A stretch of DNA of 64,000 bases from Euonymus europaeus (taxonomy: Eukaryota; Streptophyta; Magnoliopsida; Celastrales; Celastraceae), in contig OY756966.1 in NCBI GenBank assembly GCA_963580455.1, positions 21,703,001-21,767,000 of the forward strand. Reading direction: 5' to 3'. The notes beneath the pieces are model-generated. The model was not told the origin of the DNA. It did no database searches and was given only the letters and a program-made list of their open reading frames with translations. Position 1 is the stretch's first letter. Every line of letters starts with the position of its first letter. Below, one piece after another: positions 34,975-49,700 of this stretch. The position numbers and the translations under genes were made by a program.

Positions 34975-36547
34975 CTAAAAAGATACGAATAGATCAAATT
35001 TAATTTCACTAAGGGTGCATATATTCAGACCCCCTACCCACACCCTCATTTTGTCTTGTCATATGACAAAAAGTAGAGCAAGTTGGTACAAATTGGTTTC
35101 TCAAATCCAAGAAACCAACCAAAATAATATTTCTTTTGGTACACCTATCACATCATCAATCCGAACAACTATGTCCACTAAACTTTGCGACATTTAAATT
35201 TTATTTATTTAAAGAATTGAATTGTGATTAATGGGGTCCTAATAATACATGGCCAAAAGTTTTAATAGAAAAATGGTTGTGGTAATGAATAATTTATACT
35301 TTAATTTGTGAACAAAACATAGAACACTTATTTTAATTCATATATTAACCAATCAAGAAAAACATGGGGAAGTTAAAGTTTCGATTTAACAAAAGCTCTA
35401 CTTAGATAGAAGATAGAGAGAGCGTGCTTCAATATGGGGAAGTGATTTTTGAATGATATGTGAAATTCCTCCATATATCCATCTACTCACACCCCATATA
35501 TCTTAGCTGCTTATTCATTCTCCAACTTTCTTCTTCTCTAACTTTATTCTCTTTTAAATCTCAGTCATCTCCTAACAATATGTACCATATATTTGACAAA
35601 ATAAAGCAAGAAGATGAACTTGTGGATGAAATTGAAGGGAACATCCTAGTTGATGTTAGAAGTGAATTTGAAATCGATATGATATGATGTCTAAGTCAAT
35701 TAATATATATATAGTATTTTGTTCATTGTTTTAAATTTCAGAGAGTATAATATAAGGTATGTACATTTAAGATGTGTCTTGACTGCTCAAATTTATGCAC
35801 TATAGTACCATAATTTGTTTGTTATTAGAGTAGTAACTAGTCATAAGGTTATAGGAGATAGCGAAACTCATTAGATCAGTTTCTTCAATGAGAAGATCAA
35901 AGCTCAACCTCATTGAGGGACCAGTTTTTGTTTGGCCCGAGATCAAGAAAACGCAGCTCATCATCTAGGTTCATGCCCTTCAAAATACAGTCCTCACAAC
36001 AATTTTCTTCAATACTTTGTAAGACAAAATCTTACCTACAAGGCTATTCAGGTACGCCTCTAAAATCGCATCCTCACCCAGCACAACTAACTTTCCTTGT
36101 TTAAGTGAAAATTTAGCCATGGAGGAAACCCACTTCTTCCATTATGATGATTCAGTAAACAACAATCAATATATATAAATCAAAATCTCAAACCTTTATT
36201 ATGCAAATCTACTTTCGCCGATGTCGATCTAAAAAATAGAGATGAAACCTAGAAAGGAGGAGAGACTCACGAAGAGGGAGAATTAGCTATATGGCATTGA
36301 AATCCTTGGATTATATTTTTTTAGTAAATTGGGCATAAAAAAACTTTTTTATCTATCAATATTTTTCTATGCAAATCAATATGTTTATAACAATGTAAAA
36401 TTAAATATTTGTATATTATAGTGTTTTTGTTATCCAAATTTTTAGCTCCATTAACAAAAGCTAAAAGAAAACTGTGAAATTCCGTCCTGGAAAAAGAAAA
36501 ACTAATAACAATAATAACTAATATATGAGGAAATAATAAATTGCTAG
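34975..36547. other. Unassigned AT-rich stretch
   Basis: No gene I can name. The longest plus-strand frame (35460-35687, 75 codons) opens with a hydrophobic stretch (LSCLFILQLSSSLTLF) and ends with acidic residues, but has no family resemblance and no splice context. The part at 35870-36290 also shows nothing identifiable. Confidence 0.3.
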
Positions 36548-38400
36548 TGTCACGCCCCGATCCACAGAATGTGAGTTAAACGATAAAATAACACATACTC
36601 ACATTAGACACGTCACAAAAAGTCACAAAAAGTCAATAAAAATTTGGATAGCATTTCTCCATAAACTGAAGAATGCTACCATGCACAAAAATATAAAAAC
36701 CAACACTTTTATAAACCAAACATCAACTTCAACATTCTTCATAAACCAACACCTCCCCCATGGGTTGCACAACAACCACATATATAATACAACACAGGAG
36801 TCCTCTCTTGGCTTATCTAGAATAACCAAAACAACTACATAAATCTAGCTTGAGACACAACAAGTTTCATATCATAAATAAGGAAAACAAACCAACTAAA
36901 ACACACTATGAGATGACTACTACGTCAGGCCATCACATCATGCCCCGTTATGCTGATATGGAGGACCTATGTTTGAAAATGACTCACCTGAAAAGGAAAG
37001 AAATAAATAAAGTGAGCCGAATGCTCAGTAGGAATATCAAATAGGAGTACTGAAGAAAGGAAAAAATGTGAAAGAAATGAATAAATGCAATGATATGTTA
37101 TGTAAACAATGTCTCTGTACACCCATATGAACCTCCGAACACCCACCCTATAACTCCAAAAGGTCGTGGATTGCTCTCACACCTTATCCACCGGCACCGT
37201 AAATCGGTCCGTACGATAAATCCATGGAAAATGTCTAAATCCATCAAACAATGTCATTAACCAATTTCATCCATAACACTATTTTTAATTTTAGAATACC
37301 ATTCCTACAATATGGAAACACCCGAGCCCTAGCCCAATCGTCCATCATGCCACTAAATACACATTAAAAACCATTTAAATATTATATCACATAAATCACA
37401 TCACATGAAGATCCAAATATGTGTCAATCGAGCTTAACACGTTCAATGGTTAATGCACATGTACATATATAATAACTCAATCAAAGAATGGTCATACAAG
37501 AATCAGATTAGAGGTTTGGCTCTCTTTGGAACAATCAAAGAGTAGCACAAAAGAATTGATAGAATGAATAACATACGAAACAAGAATTATAAGGGTTCAA
37601 AGCTTTTACGAACAATAAAAGTTTAACAAAAGAAGAGAAGAAAAAATCTCTACCTCTTTGTTGACAACACACAATCTCTATCATTGAAGCAAGTTTCTTC
37701 CAAGTGAATTCACAAACCTATTTAGTAAAAATAAACTCAATTTAATTCTATAAGCTCAAACCTTCTAATATCCCAATGTCAAAAATTCTATATTCTAAAA
37801 TCTCTCTCACTTCTCTAAAAATCAACATTCTAACATCTTAATCAAAAATAAATATCAAAATCTCAATACATAATATTTTTCCAAGTTAACCCAACCTTTG
37901 CTTAACAATTATAAGCTAAGAAAGAAAAAAAAAATCTTCTTGTGTTTCCAATTTCCACTTAAAGAACAAATCCCCAATGAATTTTCAAAACCCACACCTA
38001 AACTCAACAGTTTAACATAATTTAAGTCTAACTAAAACACAAAAACAAGAAACACCTACAATTTTTGAAATCCCCAAATTTCATAAGAAAAACCTAGAAT
38101 TTTGTAAATTGTTGAAACACTTGAAAATTGTTGGAATCCTTACCAAGTAGTTATGGAAGTTCACTATTGATCTCCAAATCAAGTTTGGTGAGGATTTTGG
38201 TGGCAAGAAACTTGATCATGAACAAGATAGAAGATTGAGTTAGAGAGAGAAAGAAATCCATGAAAAATAAATGGGAATTTCTAAAAATTACCTTAGCCTT
38301 GAAGATGAAAGAAATTTGTAGGTTGAATTTGGCTTGAAAATTGAGGAGTAGAGTTTGTGTTGGTGTGAAGGTGGAGTGGGAGAGATACGTAGGAGACAAA
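36548..38400 (-). repeat. Third copy of the 2.1-kb LTR, inner end lost
   Basis: It begins TGTCACGCCCCGATCC like the LTR at 2378 and follows it through ATGTTATGTAAACAATGTCT and the CACCGTAAATCGGTCC block. It fades at about 38400 without the GGGACAAGGTATTACA end. No primer site precedes it, so it would be the 3' LTR of a minus-strand element whose interior lay to the right. The gypsy RT piece at 38425-38530 fits that. Confidence 0.7.
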
Positions 38401-38424
38401 AGCTTTTTTATTTTGTCAAACCTT

Positions 38425-38530
38425 TATCCATGAGTTCCTATAGTTGCCTTTAACTCTCTTAATTCAGCTGGAGCCATTCTGTATGGAGCCTTAGACATAG
38501 GGTGGGTTCCCAAAACTAGTTGGTAAGTTG
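38425..38530 (-). pseudogene. Ty3/gypsy reverse transcriptase fragment
   Basis: On the minus strand: LGTHPMSKAPYRMAPAELRE and then LKA, with a shifted ELMDKG. This is the block at the start of gypsy RT (P..SKAPYRMAPAELKELK...LLDKGFIRPS). About 35 codons survive next to a damaged LTR. It gives the only protein evidence that the 2.1-kb LTR family belongs to Ty3/gypsy. Confidence 0.6.
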
Positions 38531-38539
38531 TTGCTCTCA

Positions 38540-39000
38540 AGGTCAGTGCCATATAGAATGCAACTCTACTAGTCAATTAACAGATGCAGGGCAATTAAGT
38601 TAAGTAGGGTAAGAAGAAAAATTTCCCACAGAAAGATTTTGTCTTACAACTAAATATCAGAGAAGAAAGTCCATATGGAAGGCAAAACCATCAGTCTTAA
38701 GCTAAAAATGAATGGGATTATCCTGCAAAATAGTGGAATTCACGCATTCATAAAGGCTACAGATTAATAAGGTCAAATATTAAGTTATTTAATTTGACTG
38801 ATAGTTAATTTGGTTAATGTTTGAAGAATTTGATACATTGGTATCATTGTTGGAACGATATTGATAATATAGTGGTACACAAATATCAAGACAATAACAA
38901 GTGCTTGAAATCTCCCCGTTGGACTTGCTATTATCTAGAGTCTAAACACGATTTCCCAATGTAAAATTAAAATTGCTGGCCATTTATGAACTAAAATTGG
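38540..39000. other. Unassigned stretch between gypsy remnant and MITE
   Basis: I see no gene, RNA or repeat partner here; AT-rich sequence with short chance frames only. Confidence 0.4.
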
Positions 39001-39011
39001 ATTAGTAACTT

Positions 39012-39410
39012 ATCCCATGTTTGGTTGGGAAGAATAGAAGGTGAGGCAAGGGAATAAACTTTGTCAAAACTAATTCTCTTATTTGATTGGTATAAAACAT
39101 GAGCCATGAACAAGAGCTTATGACCCCTATTCTCCACAAGAGGAGAATGACTTTTTTTTTAAGAAAAATGACAATTTTATCCTTCAATTAAAATTACATA
39201 AAATTATCAATTTATTAGAAAAGGCCAATACGACATTTTTATCTATATTACAATTAATTCAAACAAAAACTCATGCTAATTCTCACATTTACCAAACATA
39301 CAAAATTGTATTTTTAAACTCATTCATCCCTCTCTATTCTCCCCCTCTCAATAAATTCATGTTCAGTTTATCTTAAACTCATTTCCTACTTTCAACCAAA
39401 TGTGGGGAGG
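39012..39410. mobile_element. About 400-bp MITE-like element
   Basis: The left end TCCCATGTTTGGTTGGGAAG and the inverted right end CCCCACATTTGGTTGAAAG agree at most positions. The interior is AT-rich and non-coding. No clear target duplicate, so the superfamily is open. Confidence 0.4.
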
Positions 39411-39462
39411 GTTTTGAGAATCTAAAATTCTCCACGTTCTCTTCCAACTAGTGGTCATTGAC

Positions 39463-40152
39463 AAAAGGGAAATATGCCCAGACCCCCCAAACTATGATAT
39501 ATGTGCAAATACCCCCCTGAACTAACATAAATGACAAACAAACCCCCAATATTGAGTTGACCGTTATCTTTAACATAAAATGACCAAATTCAGAACAACA
39601 ACAATAATCTTGTCCAGAAACATACTGTCACAGTCCTGAAAATCAAAACATAAGAACAATCCCATGTCCAAAAACAAATAGTCACATACATAACAATGAA
39701 GCTATCAAATCCTACCCAACTATCAAGACAAAAGGATAATGTTGTCTTCAAAATCAGTTTGATCTTCAGTTCAGTCTCGTTTAGAAGGTTTGACAATAGG
39801 GATCTTAGGTCGAGGAGGTCTTTTTCTGGAGTTTTTTTCTGGGGTCTTCAAAATCAGTTTGATTCTTGTCTTGCTGCAGCCAGAGCAAGACATGTTCTGA
39901 CATTATGTCCTATTTTGGAACATTTTCTACATCTTAATTGTTCTCCTTTCAATATTGGAGGTCTGTTTGCCATTTACGTTAGTTTAGGGGGGTATTTGCA
40001 TATACATTATAGTTTGGGGGGTCTGGACATATTTTCCTTGTTTTTAATCAGGTTTAGTAGAGTTGTTGGGGATCTGTTTGCCATTTATGTTAGTTCAGGG
40101 GGTATTTACACATACATCATAGTTTGGGGGAGTCTGGGCATATTTCCCTTGA
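39463..40152 (-). mobile_element. MULE remnant with long terminal repeats and a zinc knuckle
   Basis: The left end (39463 onward: AAGGGAAATATGCCCAGAC, then CCCCCAAACTATGATATATG) is repeated inverted at the right end for about 85 bp, twice: at 39953-40040 and again at 40066-40152. Between them the minus strand keeps a piece of transposase (39690-39945) with a CCHC knuckle. A partial TTGACA occurs at both flanks, but a full 9-bp duplicate is not evident. Confidence 0.65.
39690..39945 (-). pseudogene. MULE transposase C-terminal fragment with CCHC zinc knuckle
   Basis: Minus-strand reading gives GEQLRCRKCSKIGHNVRTC, a C-X2-C-X4-H-X4-C knuckle in the GHNxRTC form found at the C-terminus of plant MuDR-type transposases. 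It is followed by a basic region (SRKRPPRPKIPIVKPSK in a neighbouring frame). Catalytic core absent. Confidence 0.65.
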
Positions 40153-40713
40153 CAGAAACAGGATCTCGTTACTCCACAAGGACATTCTTTTCCTCCTAGA
40201 ATGCAACCAAAGAACTAGGAAATTCCCAAGTAAATGATATTAAAAATTGTCTCAGTTCTATTAACAAGTAAAACCCAATAAACTAGTTCATCTATTATAA
40301 GCTGTAACCACCCTACAAAACTCACAGGTTTGAATCCATATAGCTGCATAATTTGCAGCAACACAACTAATGGTAAGAGGTGGTAAAAAATCAGCTACTT
40401 CAATATATATATATATAAATATAAATATATCTCCAAGTGAGCGGTATTCTCTTTCTCCTTTCGCTTCCGACCATTAAATGAGTTCCGTGTGCCTGGAAAG
40501 TCCCACTGATGACTCCCTGTGCTACCCTTTTTTTTGACGGAATGATTCATGATTAAACTTCAGTCCAGAACGTAGAAGATATGCACCTGAGACCAAGAAT
40601 TGTTGAGAAGGCATAATATGTTATCGTTGACACCTCAACAAGAAACATCTGACGACCAAGAGAAATTCAGGGGCCAGGTTGAGAAGTCAAAAGGAATCAA
40701 GCCAAAGTGAAAG
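40153..40713 (-). other. Presumed 3' UTR and downstream flank of ValRS B
   Basis: The sequence between the MULE end and the stop codon. An AT dinucleotide run is at about 40405-40430. No gene seen; poly(A) site not identifiable with certainty. Confidence 0.35.
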
Positions 40714-43700
40714 CTACTTTGGGACCGGAACAGTGGATTTAAGAAGAGCCAATCGATTCTTGGTAAGGATTATCTTCTCTTCTGTTTCTGCTGCCTTTTC
40801 TCTTACCTCACGGACAACATTCTCTGGAGCTTTCTCCACAAACTGCAAGGACAACAGTGTGAGGTGCACAAGGCATTAACAGTGCATCAGGAAGAAGTAC
40901 TCACATTCCTGTTGAGTTAAATACAACATAAAATCGGAAGATCAATATTGTTGATCAGTTCCTTCTCTCGAAACATGATGACTTCTATGTCCATTAGATG
41001 TGTGGTTAACATTCCTTGATTGTTTTTTGGCATAACTCTGCAAAACCAATTAACTTCTAACTTCATTAAATAGTCTTGTTCTTTTGAACTAAAGGAAATT
41101 ACAATTTTCTCTATGTTGTTCCCTTAGCAGCAGTGCTCTAGTTATGCACATCTAATACTTATTAGTTGTCACAGCTTTTACCAAGATTTTGTTTTTTGGT
41201 ATGATTTACCCGGATATTTAAATCAATCCCGACTAAGTTGGCTAATTAGGTATTAAAATACTAGATAATTTTGATATTTGTGTATGCAAATAAACTGCAA
41301 AGGCAAGTATGAGCCATTCCAACAATTATATCACTTCACCGAGTAAAGTGGTTACTGGAACGTGCAAAATACATCCTGGACATCGAGATCTTTATATCAG
41401 AGAAACATTGAGTGACCCTGGAATTTTAACATTTGTTTACAGACACACCCACGTTGCAAAATTTAGACACCCACTTTAAAACCACATTAAATTATACTTT
41501 GATTATAATTGGAAGATCATGCATTGAACACTCGGAATCCATTCTAGTGAATCTCAACATTTGGTGTCATTAGAACATTGTGTAATGAGTGATCGAATAT
41601 GTCAATCTTTCCACATGTATGTAAGGTCACAGTGAAATGACACATATATTGGATATGCGTAAGTGCAACAAGGTTCATACCTGAGACGAATGAAGGCGAG
41701 CTGAAAGCCCATCATACTCTGTTTGCATCTTAGAAAGGCGCTTAGAAAGGCGTGCAAGCTCTAGAGAAATATCAACCATATCAGCAAGAGGTAGATACGC
41801 CTCTAGCCCTTCACTGGCAACGATGTGGACAGATTGATTTGCATCTCCTGAAGTATGGTTGCATTTAAATAATTAAATCAGAAAGAAAAAATGGCTCAAC
41901 ATCCCATAGTGACAGGGAAAATTAATTAATATATAACACCAGCCGAGTTGCAAAAAGAGAACAGACTTGGACTGAAGCATACCTGGAGGAGAATCCGTGA
42001 AGCGGATATTTTGTGCATCTAGCTTGGATAGAAGAGCTAAAACCTCCATCTCTTCCTGCATTAAGCATGTAGGTACTAGAAATAACAACTCAACATGTGA
42101 ACATGCACTAGCATTCAATAAGAACCATCATCTCAGTAAAGAAACCATTTTTGTCCCTAACACTTCCCTCCACCCCTTCCAATTACAAAAAGAGGAGACA
42201 TAACATGACATGACATTGCATGGCCGAATATACACGACATGATATTGTGCTCCAATGGAAATAATAAATGGCACAACTAAGCTTCAGCATTCAACATTAT
42301 TGATAAATGGGACAAACACATATGTTAAAAACAGCCACATATTAAGGAATTAATTAATATATTTTTCCACCGTATTCGGAGTCCAAGTAGTTTTACAAGC
42401 AGAACGAAAATTCAATAATGTCAACATAAAACCATGGTAATTTACCGCAGGTTTAAGTAAAATAATATGCTGATATCTCACCAAACATGACCAATAATAA
42501 TTTTGATTTAACCTCAATCTCAAACTTTAAAGATAGGATAAAAGTAGTAAAGCCAGACAGTTTTTAAGAATATTGAACATGATTGAAATATTCCTATTTT
42601 GGACAGTGGTTGAACATATATCTGATAATCATATTTCTTACTTTTGCTGTTGCTTGAAGGAATACAGCAGATGGTTTTAATATATCTGATAATATTTTCT
42701 TATTTTCTTTGGAACTCGGGAAGCTGATTGGGGGGAATGGGGAGATTTATGGAGTTCGGGTTCTAGGAAAAATGGGGGACAATCAAAATGAATTGGCTTA
42801 ATCAATAATGGCAGGATGCACATATACATATACTGGTTTACTAAACCAGGATCCACAATGAGTGATTTCTTCTATGACACAATAAAGGCATAGTAGTTTG
42901 CTTTCTTGCTCTAGATGATGATTACTCTATAATTCACAAGGGCTTTGAGCACCATATAGTGGGATACTGAAATAATGTTTTTGACCTATCCCATCTGATG
43001 ACAGGCTATTGATTAGTTGTTCAAAAAAAAAAGTCTGCTTCTTTGCTGAGGATAATATTAGAAGCACATAAGGATGTTTATAAAGAAGCACGCAAGAATG
43101 CTTACTTGCTTAGAATGAAACATCAATTAGTTAGACCATGACCAGAACTGCTTCATCAAAGAAGCCTAATCACTTTGTAGCAGTTAGTAGAGATACAGAT
43201 AAAAATATAAAATAGACACTAAACTACACTAAAATGGCATCAGATAAATAATCCATTGTACTTACAGATATATACCCGATCACTTCATCACTTCCAACGA
43301 TAGATGCAGATATACGTTTTGCTGGCTCAACAGAGTATTCTGCTCGAGCATTCCGAATAGCTCTCGTCTTCCCCGTGAAAAAAAATAATAGATTAAATCA
43401 CAGATTTGTCATGGAGATTCAAAAGGTGATAAAATGCAATTTTAAATTACCAGAGCTTGTAAATTTTCGAACTTTTTTATTGAGTTAGAATGCCTAGGAA
43501 GTGATGTCTGGGGCCATGCTGAAACCATAAGAGCTTCTTTCCGGTATGGGAGGGCCTGCCATAAATAAAAGACACCTTAAATTAATAAAGCATGCATCAT
43601 TTATTGTCAAGTCTGTCTGCATAACCCAAAGGTTTATAAGGAATCTCTAAAAGATTCATTTATAGGGCACGATTCCAAACTGTGCCATAACTCAAGCAAA

Positions 43701-46700
43701 TATCCACAAAAATGGAGACGAAGAAGAGGAAAAAGAAAACATCTACAAGCCCAAAGTAATGCAGGGAGTGGCCACATTATCTCTGATAACAGCATTTTTA
43801 TAGGTTTTCTTAGTACGTAAGTACAAACAAAATGAACAATTAAGTTGTGAGCTGCTGATCCTAAGAGCAAACCACAGGAGCAGCTTCTATTCTGGTTAGG
43901 TATCAGGAACATAATTATAACTGAAGTGGACACGCAGGCTAGAGACCAATAGTAGCAACAAGAATCACTCACCACGTACAAAAGAAATAATAAATTCAAA
44001 GTTACCATGACCTATTTGTATCACTGGCATCCAACTAGTGGTTGACGCATTAAGCACAACACCACAAATATACATAAAGTGCAAAAAAGAACGATATGAT
44101 TATGCAAAGGATGAGAGTCATGTACTCCACTGTCAATGGGCAAGTACATTCTGGGAAGTTTCTTGGAGATTCATCGGCATTTTCTGGGCCATAACTAACA
44201 TTCCGGAAAAGGAACTAAATTCAGAAAGATGAGGAAAAGGAAGCTGATATGGGCTATACCACGTGTTATCTGCTGTTTTTGGAAAGAAAGAAATACTAGA
44301 GCTTTTTGAAATGTAGAGAGTCCACTAACAAAGTGATTAGTGTTGGGTTCAGTTGTACAAGACATTCATCATCACATCATCATCATCATCATTGCTTTCT
44401 TCCCCAAACCATGTTGGGTTAGCTACACAAATCCTCCACATGAATTTCCATCACCATTCATTCCTATCAACAGTAACACAGGCAAATCCCTCTTCTTTCT
44501 GTAGTCTCCTACCTGAATTTTTTTGAGGCTACTCATACTGGATTAATATCTCCATGTTGTACATACTCAAATCATCTTAGCTGATTTTCCAACATATTAT
44601 CTTCCATAGATGCCAGCTCTACCCTAAATTTATGCCTCGTTTCTTATCCTATCCTTGTGTCGCTGCAAATTCAATGCAACACTTTCCTGAGCTCATTGGA
44701 AAACCTTTGCAAATATGATGCATGAACGAAAAAGACCAGAAGAGGCATCAAATAGGGAGTTGGCAAGAAATACACGGAGACCGAGAGAGAGAGAGAGAGA
44801 GAGAGATTTAAACCTCCAATCAAAGAAAAAGAGAGAGATTTCAACCATGATAATAGGTTCCTGAAAACTACTTCTATATAAGAGTGTGGAAGTTCTAGGT
44901 TTCTCTAGCTATGAAAATAAGATAAAATCAATCCAAACAAACTACAGTATAAACTTGATAAATTAATACTCGATAAATTAATAATCTCAATTAAATAATA
45001 TTTTTAATCGGTCCCCACTTGGGACCAATGTGATAAATTAATAATTCGCTAAATTTATAAGATAAAACATTTTTTAAAAAAACACATAGGTCCCACTTGA
45101 TATATAAATTAATAATCTCCTTTTACATCAAAATTATATATATACATGACTCAATTAGTAGCCCTTTGCAAAATATGACTTCAATGTCAACTGTTTTTTC
45201 TTGAAATTGATGTCCCCTAGAAACTCATCTCTAACTTTTCTTAGTTTATTAAGAAGTTTTAGTATAATGTTCTCGTATTGTAAGAGCAAATTATGTAATG
45301 TGATTGTCGCTTTGAGTATATCTTATGTGAGACAGAGTCCAATACAGAACCACCGTTTTCAACTTCACCGTCTTCATTTAAATCATCAGAAGTTTTGAAA
45401 AAAAATAAAGAATACCTTGATAAATTAATGTTTATTAATTAATGTAGAAATGAATGAATTATTAATTTATCAATTAAATAATATATTGATTAATTAATAA
45501 ATTTTCATAAATCCAAGGGTATTAATTTATAGAGGTTTAACTTGAATCCTCAATTACCTGACGAGCAAAACATTCTATAACCATAAATAATAATAGCAAA
45601 GATGATGTGAAAATTGAATTCCCAAAGAATAACCACATATGAATATACAACTAGTAAACTACCCAAAAATAAAAGAAAAGAAAAAAAGAAGTGAACTGTC
45701 AGAAGAGCAATATTCGACATGTAATGAATAACAAGGAAAAAGTATATAGAATAAATACCTGCCACAGTTCCTCGGATACAAATGGCATAAAAGGATGTAG
45801 CACCATCAGTACATTCTCAAAAACGTACAATAAAACTGCTTGTGCCACTGAAGCAGTAGAACCATTACCAGAGTGGTAAAGACGAGCTTTACTAGCTTCA
45901 ATATACCTGCAAAAAGTGAAAATACTATGATCACCAGCAAAACATGTTTGAACCACATGGGAATCCCAGTAAAATTAAACGTTACATCTGAAACACGAGC
46001 ATTCTTATTGACTTATCATTTCCACAAGCACAAATAGGCGCATAGATACTCACAAGATCTATGCAAGATGTGTTCCCTTGCTGTATGATGTTTATCATGG
46101 ATGAGAAGTAATCAAGAGTTAATGCGAAGTTAGAAATTTGGAGAGAGACAATAGAGCAAGTAGGACTAAACCAGACTAGAGTATATGCAGTGTAAATTAT
46201 GTAAAAGCAGGAGAAAACATGATGAATCAATTGAAATATATGGAAATCAATTACCATAAAGTAGGATGTTCAGAAATATAGGGACCATAATATAAGAGAA
46301 TGGATGTATCAAATAGGATTGGAGTGCTTCAAATGAAGGGGATGAGTGCATTTGGGGTGTTGTGTGACCAATACGTGAGCTGTGCACCCACAAGAAGTAT
46401 GGTATAGAATGTTGTACCATCAAAGACAAGCCCAAAGAATGCATGAGGAGGACACGGGAATGTTATGTTGGACTTGTCGAAATACAAGGATTTTAATCCC
46501 GTAGAGATGATAACTCATTCTGTCTGTAAATTAAATATCAATATATCATGAATAACAAGAAATGACATAATTGATCTAGGTTAGAAGTAGCACAATCAGA
46601 GATAACGTGTGAAAAATGATCTCACATGGTTTGAACACATGCAACAAATAGGTATTATTTTGACAGTATGAAGGGTTGAGAAACCTGATAGGAGGGAGAC

Positions 46701-49700
46701 GCTAAAAAAAGCAGAGGAAGGCCCAAAAAGAAAGACATCGTTTACACAAGAACAAGAATAAGGGAGGGGGTAGCTTCATATAGGAATAGAAAGTCCAACT
46801 TCTCTTATGGATTCATGTGGCCAACCCCAATTTATTTAAGAAAGATTATACATACGAACATGTCGCCTAGTGGTAGAGTTGCAGGGATGTAACCTATAAG
46901 TCACAGGATAAAGGCTTGAATGATACAAACGAACATGTTGCCCAGTAGAGTAACAGGAGTGCAATCTACAGGTCACGGGTTCAATTCCTCAAAACAGCCG
47001 CTCCACATATAATCTGCGTACATACTATCTATACCCGTCTCCGCCCATTGCGAAAGCTTTGTGCACAACAGTTCTTAACCTTAAAGACTTTGACGATAAA
47101 AAGTTAATACTCAAGGCACACAACATGCATATGGTGATAAAAGATAGTGCAAGCTGCATTGACAGTGTGCAATAATTTTGCCAACAAAGTTTGACAGTGT
47201 TATTCATTTGAGCAAGCCCATGGCTTGCACTTTGTTTCAATTGACTAGTCATCTAAGCTATCTAGAATTTGACCTCACAAGAGGAGAAAAATATGAAACT
47301 TAATTTGTCAGTTACTCTAAATGAATATTTTTGAATGCCACTCCGAATAAATGCAAACATACCAATCAGCAAAGTCGCTCCAAAAAAACTCATATATCTC
47401 TCTTCCAGCATCTCCAAAGAAAAATTTGTCATAGCTTAAGGTCACTGAATCAATAAGCATGTGAAGTTTTGAGACCTGAAAATAAAATTAAAAAAGGTAA
47501 GGACTAAGGATAACTGTGAATTGAATCAAGCAGACCATAGATTACGGAAATAGACCTCTTACCATCCAACATTCTGGTATGGGAAGCCCAAATACAAATT
47601 TCTCTTCATCAAACTGAAAAGAAATAAAACACCTTAGTTTACAGAAAAATATTTAACAGCTGTTTTTCTAAGAGGACTATTCAAAGCTTTTGGAGAATTC
47701 ATCGCAAAACTTCAATCATGGAGAAACTCTGAAACAAGAAACTATGAACTTCCAAGTAAAAACTACTCCTGAAATATAAGTACACAAATTTTTAGCCCCG
47801 CAGTCTGCGCATATCTAGAAATTTTATCATTGCGTGATTTTGAAATAGAGTAACATTTTTTCCTTAGTTAACAAAGTAATGAAATTGTTTGAGGACATGA
47901 TGTCACAGAAACATTCAACATCAATTACTAAAGAAAAATGCCCATAAAAAGGAGGGTAAGTGAACCTGATGAGCCAGTATCTTTTCCCAAGAAGATACGT
48001 CATTTTCACTCGGTAAATTCTGCAACACAAACTTGCCAGCATTCCATAGTTTGTTAGTGAAAGCCTTGTTGGCAGTCAACCTCTCAGTTGACAGATTGAG
48101 GTCCTGGGTCGAAAGCATTCAAGATTAGCGAAGTAGTAATAAACGAACCAAGAAGTGATCAATCAAGTAATTGTGGTAGTTGTGTTTGTGCTTCAGTGTT
48201 TGCTTTTAAGGACTTCAAGATAAAAGAACACCTGGCCAGCAGTTCCTAGAGCAAGACTAAATCTTAAAGCATCAGCGCCAAACTCCTTGATTGTGTCAAT
48301 TGGATCTATTACATTCCCCAGTGTTTTAGACATTTTTTGCCCCTGAAACAGTTGATTGCATCATATGTCAACAAGATACACAAAATTAGAAGAAATAGAG
48401 GGTAATACAATCTATAAATGGAAAGCCAAAAGCCATGATTCTATCAGAAATAAGTGATTGACAATTTTTTCAAGAAATGCTTTTCTTGATTGTTCTTGAT
48501 AAGACACATCTTGGTGCGCAGATTATCAACAAAATAAATGACAAAATACTAGAGTGAGATAATCAACCAAGTAAATCAATTCCATAGATTTTCACGCACT
48601 TCTGTAAAAACTGAAATTCAGAAGGAATTATGGAATGACTTGTATGCCATCCAACATAAACTGAGTTAGAATAGATAAGAATTAAGAAAATATATGACTC
48701 TTCAGTCTTCACCTGATAGCTTGTATGCGCTAGTCACAAAGAAATTAAACATATATGCTGAGGAAAGATCAAGCCCATTAAGGATTGCCTCCACTGGAAT
48801 TTTAAGTCCAACAACGTACAATACTGAAGCATAATTCTGGTGCTTGTTGCATTTTCATCAGAAGTTGAACCACATAGTTAAAGAATGAAAAGATACGTGA
48901 CAAAGTGACACGTTAAAAAATGAAGGAAAAGTGAAAAGATTGCTAGCACCTTAATTATCCTTAAATCTAACAGAAGGATCTTACTAGGAAAAGTGAGCGT
49001 AAAATCAAGCTTGTGAGGAGTGGTAGAGACCTTCGAATAAGTTTAGTTGAGTTCTATCCTTTGAATGAAACCTGGATTCTGACTTTTATCGAGGGAAGAG
49101 AAAAATAATGTAGAAGGCTAAAATATTGCTCATGCTGGAATTTTCTAGCATTCTCTGCTGCAACCTTATACATCCCTCTTTCCACTCATATTCCTTTCAG
49201 TTCTTCCCGCGCTTCATCTTATACTGCACTGTCTTTTCTGAACCCTAGTTAGGTGCTGTAATATTGTTTCCTTTGCCATAACAACTAAAAAAAAATTCTT
49301 TTTTGCCAGATTTCTCTCTCTTACTGCTGAAGTCTTGCCGCCGATTTCATGTGGAAGCCTTTGGTTTTGCATCTTCTCTCACTGCTAATCCCTTACTTGG
49401 CATCTCATATCCATTCTAATAGTTGATTGTTGATTGGTTTACTACTAGTGGTCAGAAGGAGCATAAATTGATATTTCGGGTTTGTTGCTGGATAATCAAC
49501 TCCTCGTTAGCTGTTTTGATTAATTGCCTCTGTAATTTTAAGCTTCCATTTATTTCACAATTCTACATTTCATATCTACAACTTTTATATTCTGTGCCTA
49601 AGATTGTGTTTGAAACCCAAAAGACGGAGAAGGTTGTGACCATCACATAGAGAAATAATAATATTAAAAGTAAACTCTAAGCTGATAAAATACTCTTTCA

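Noticed and set aside
35460..35687. 75-codon frame with a hydrophobic start as a possible small secreted peptide gene
   Set aside because: No Cys pattern, cleavage context or related sequence; the AT-rich setting makes chance frames common.
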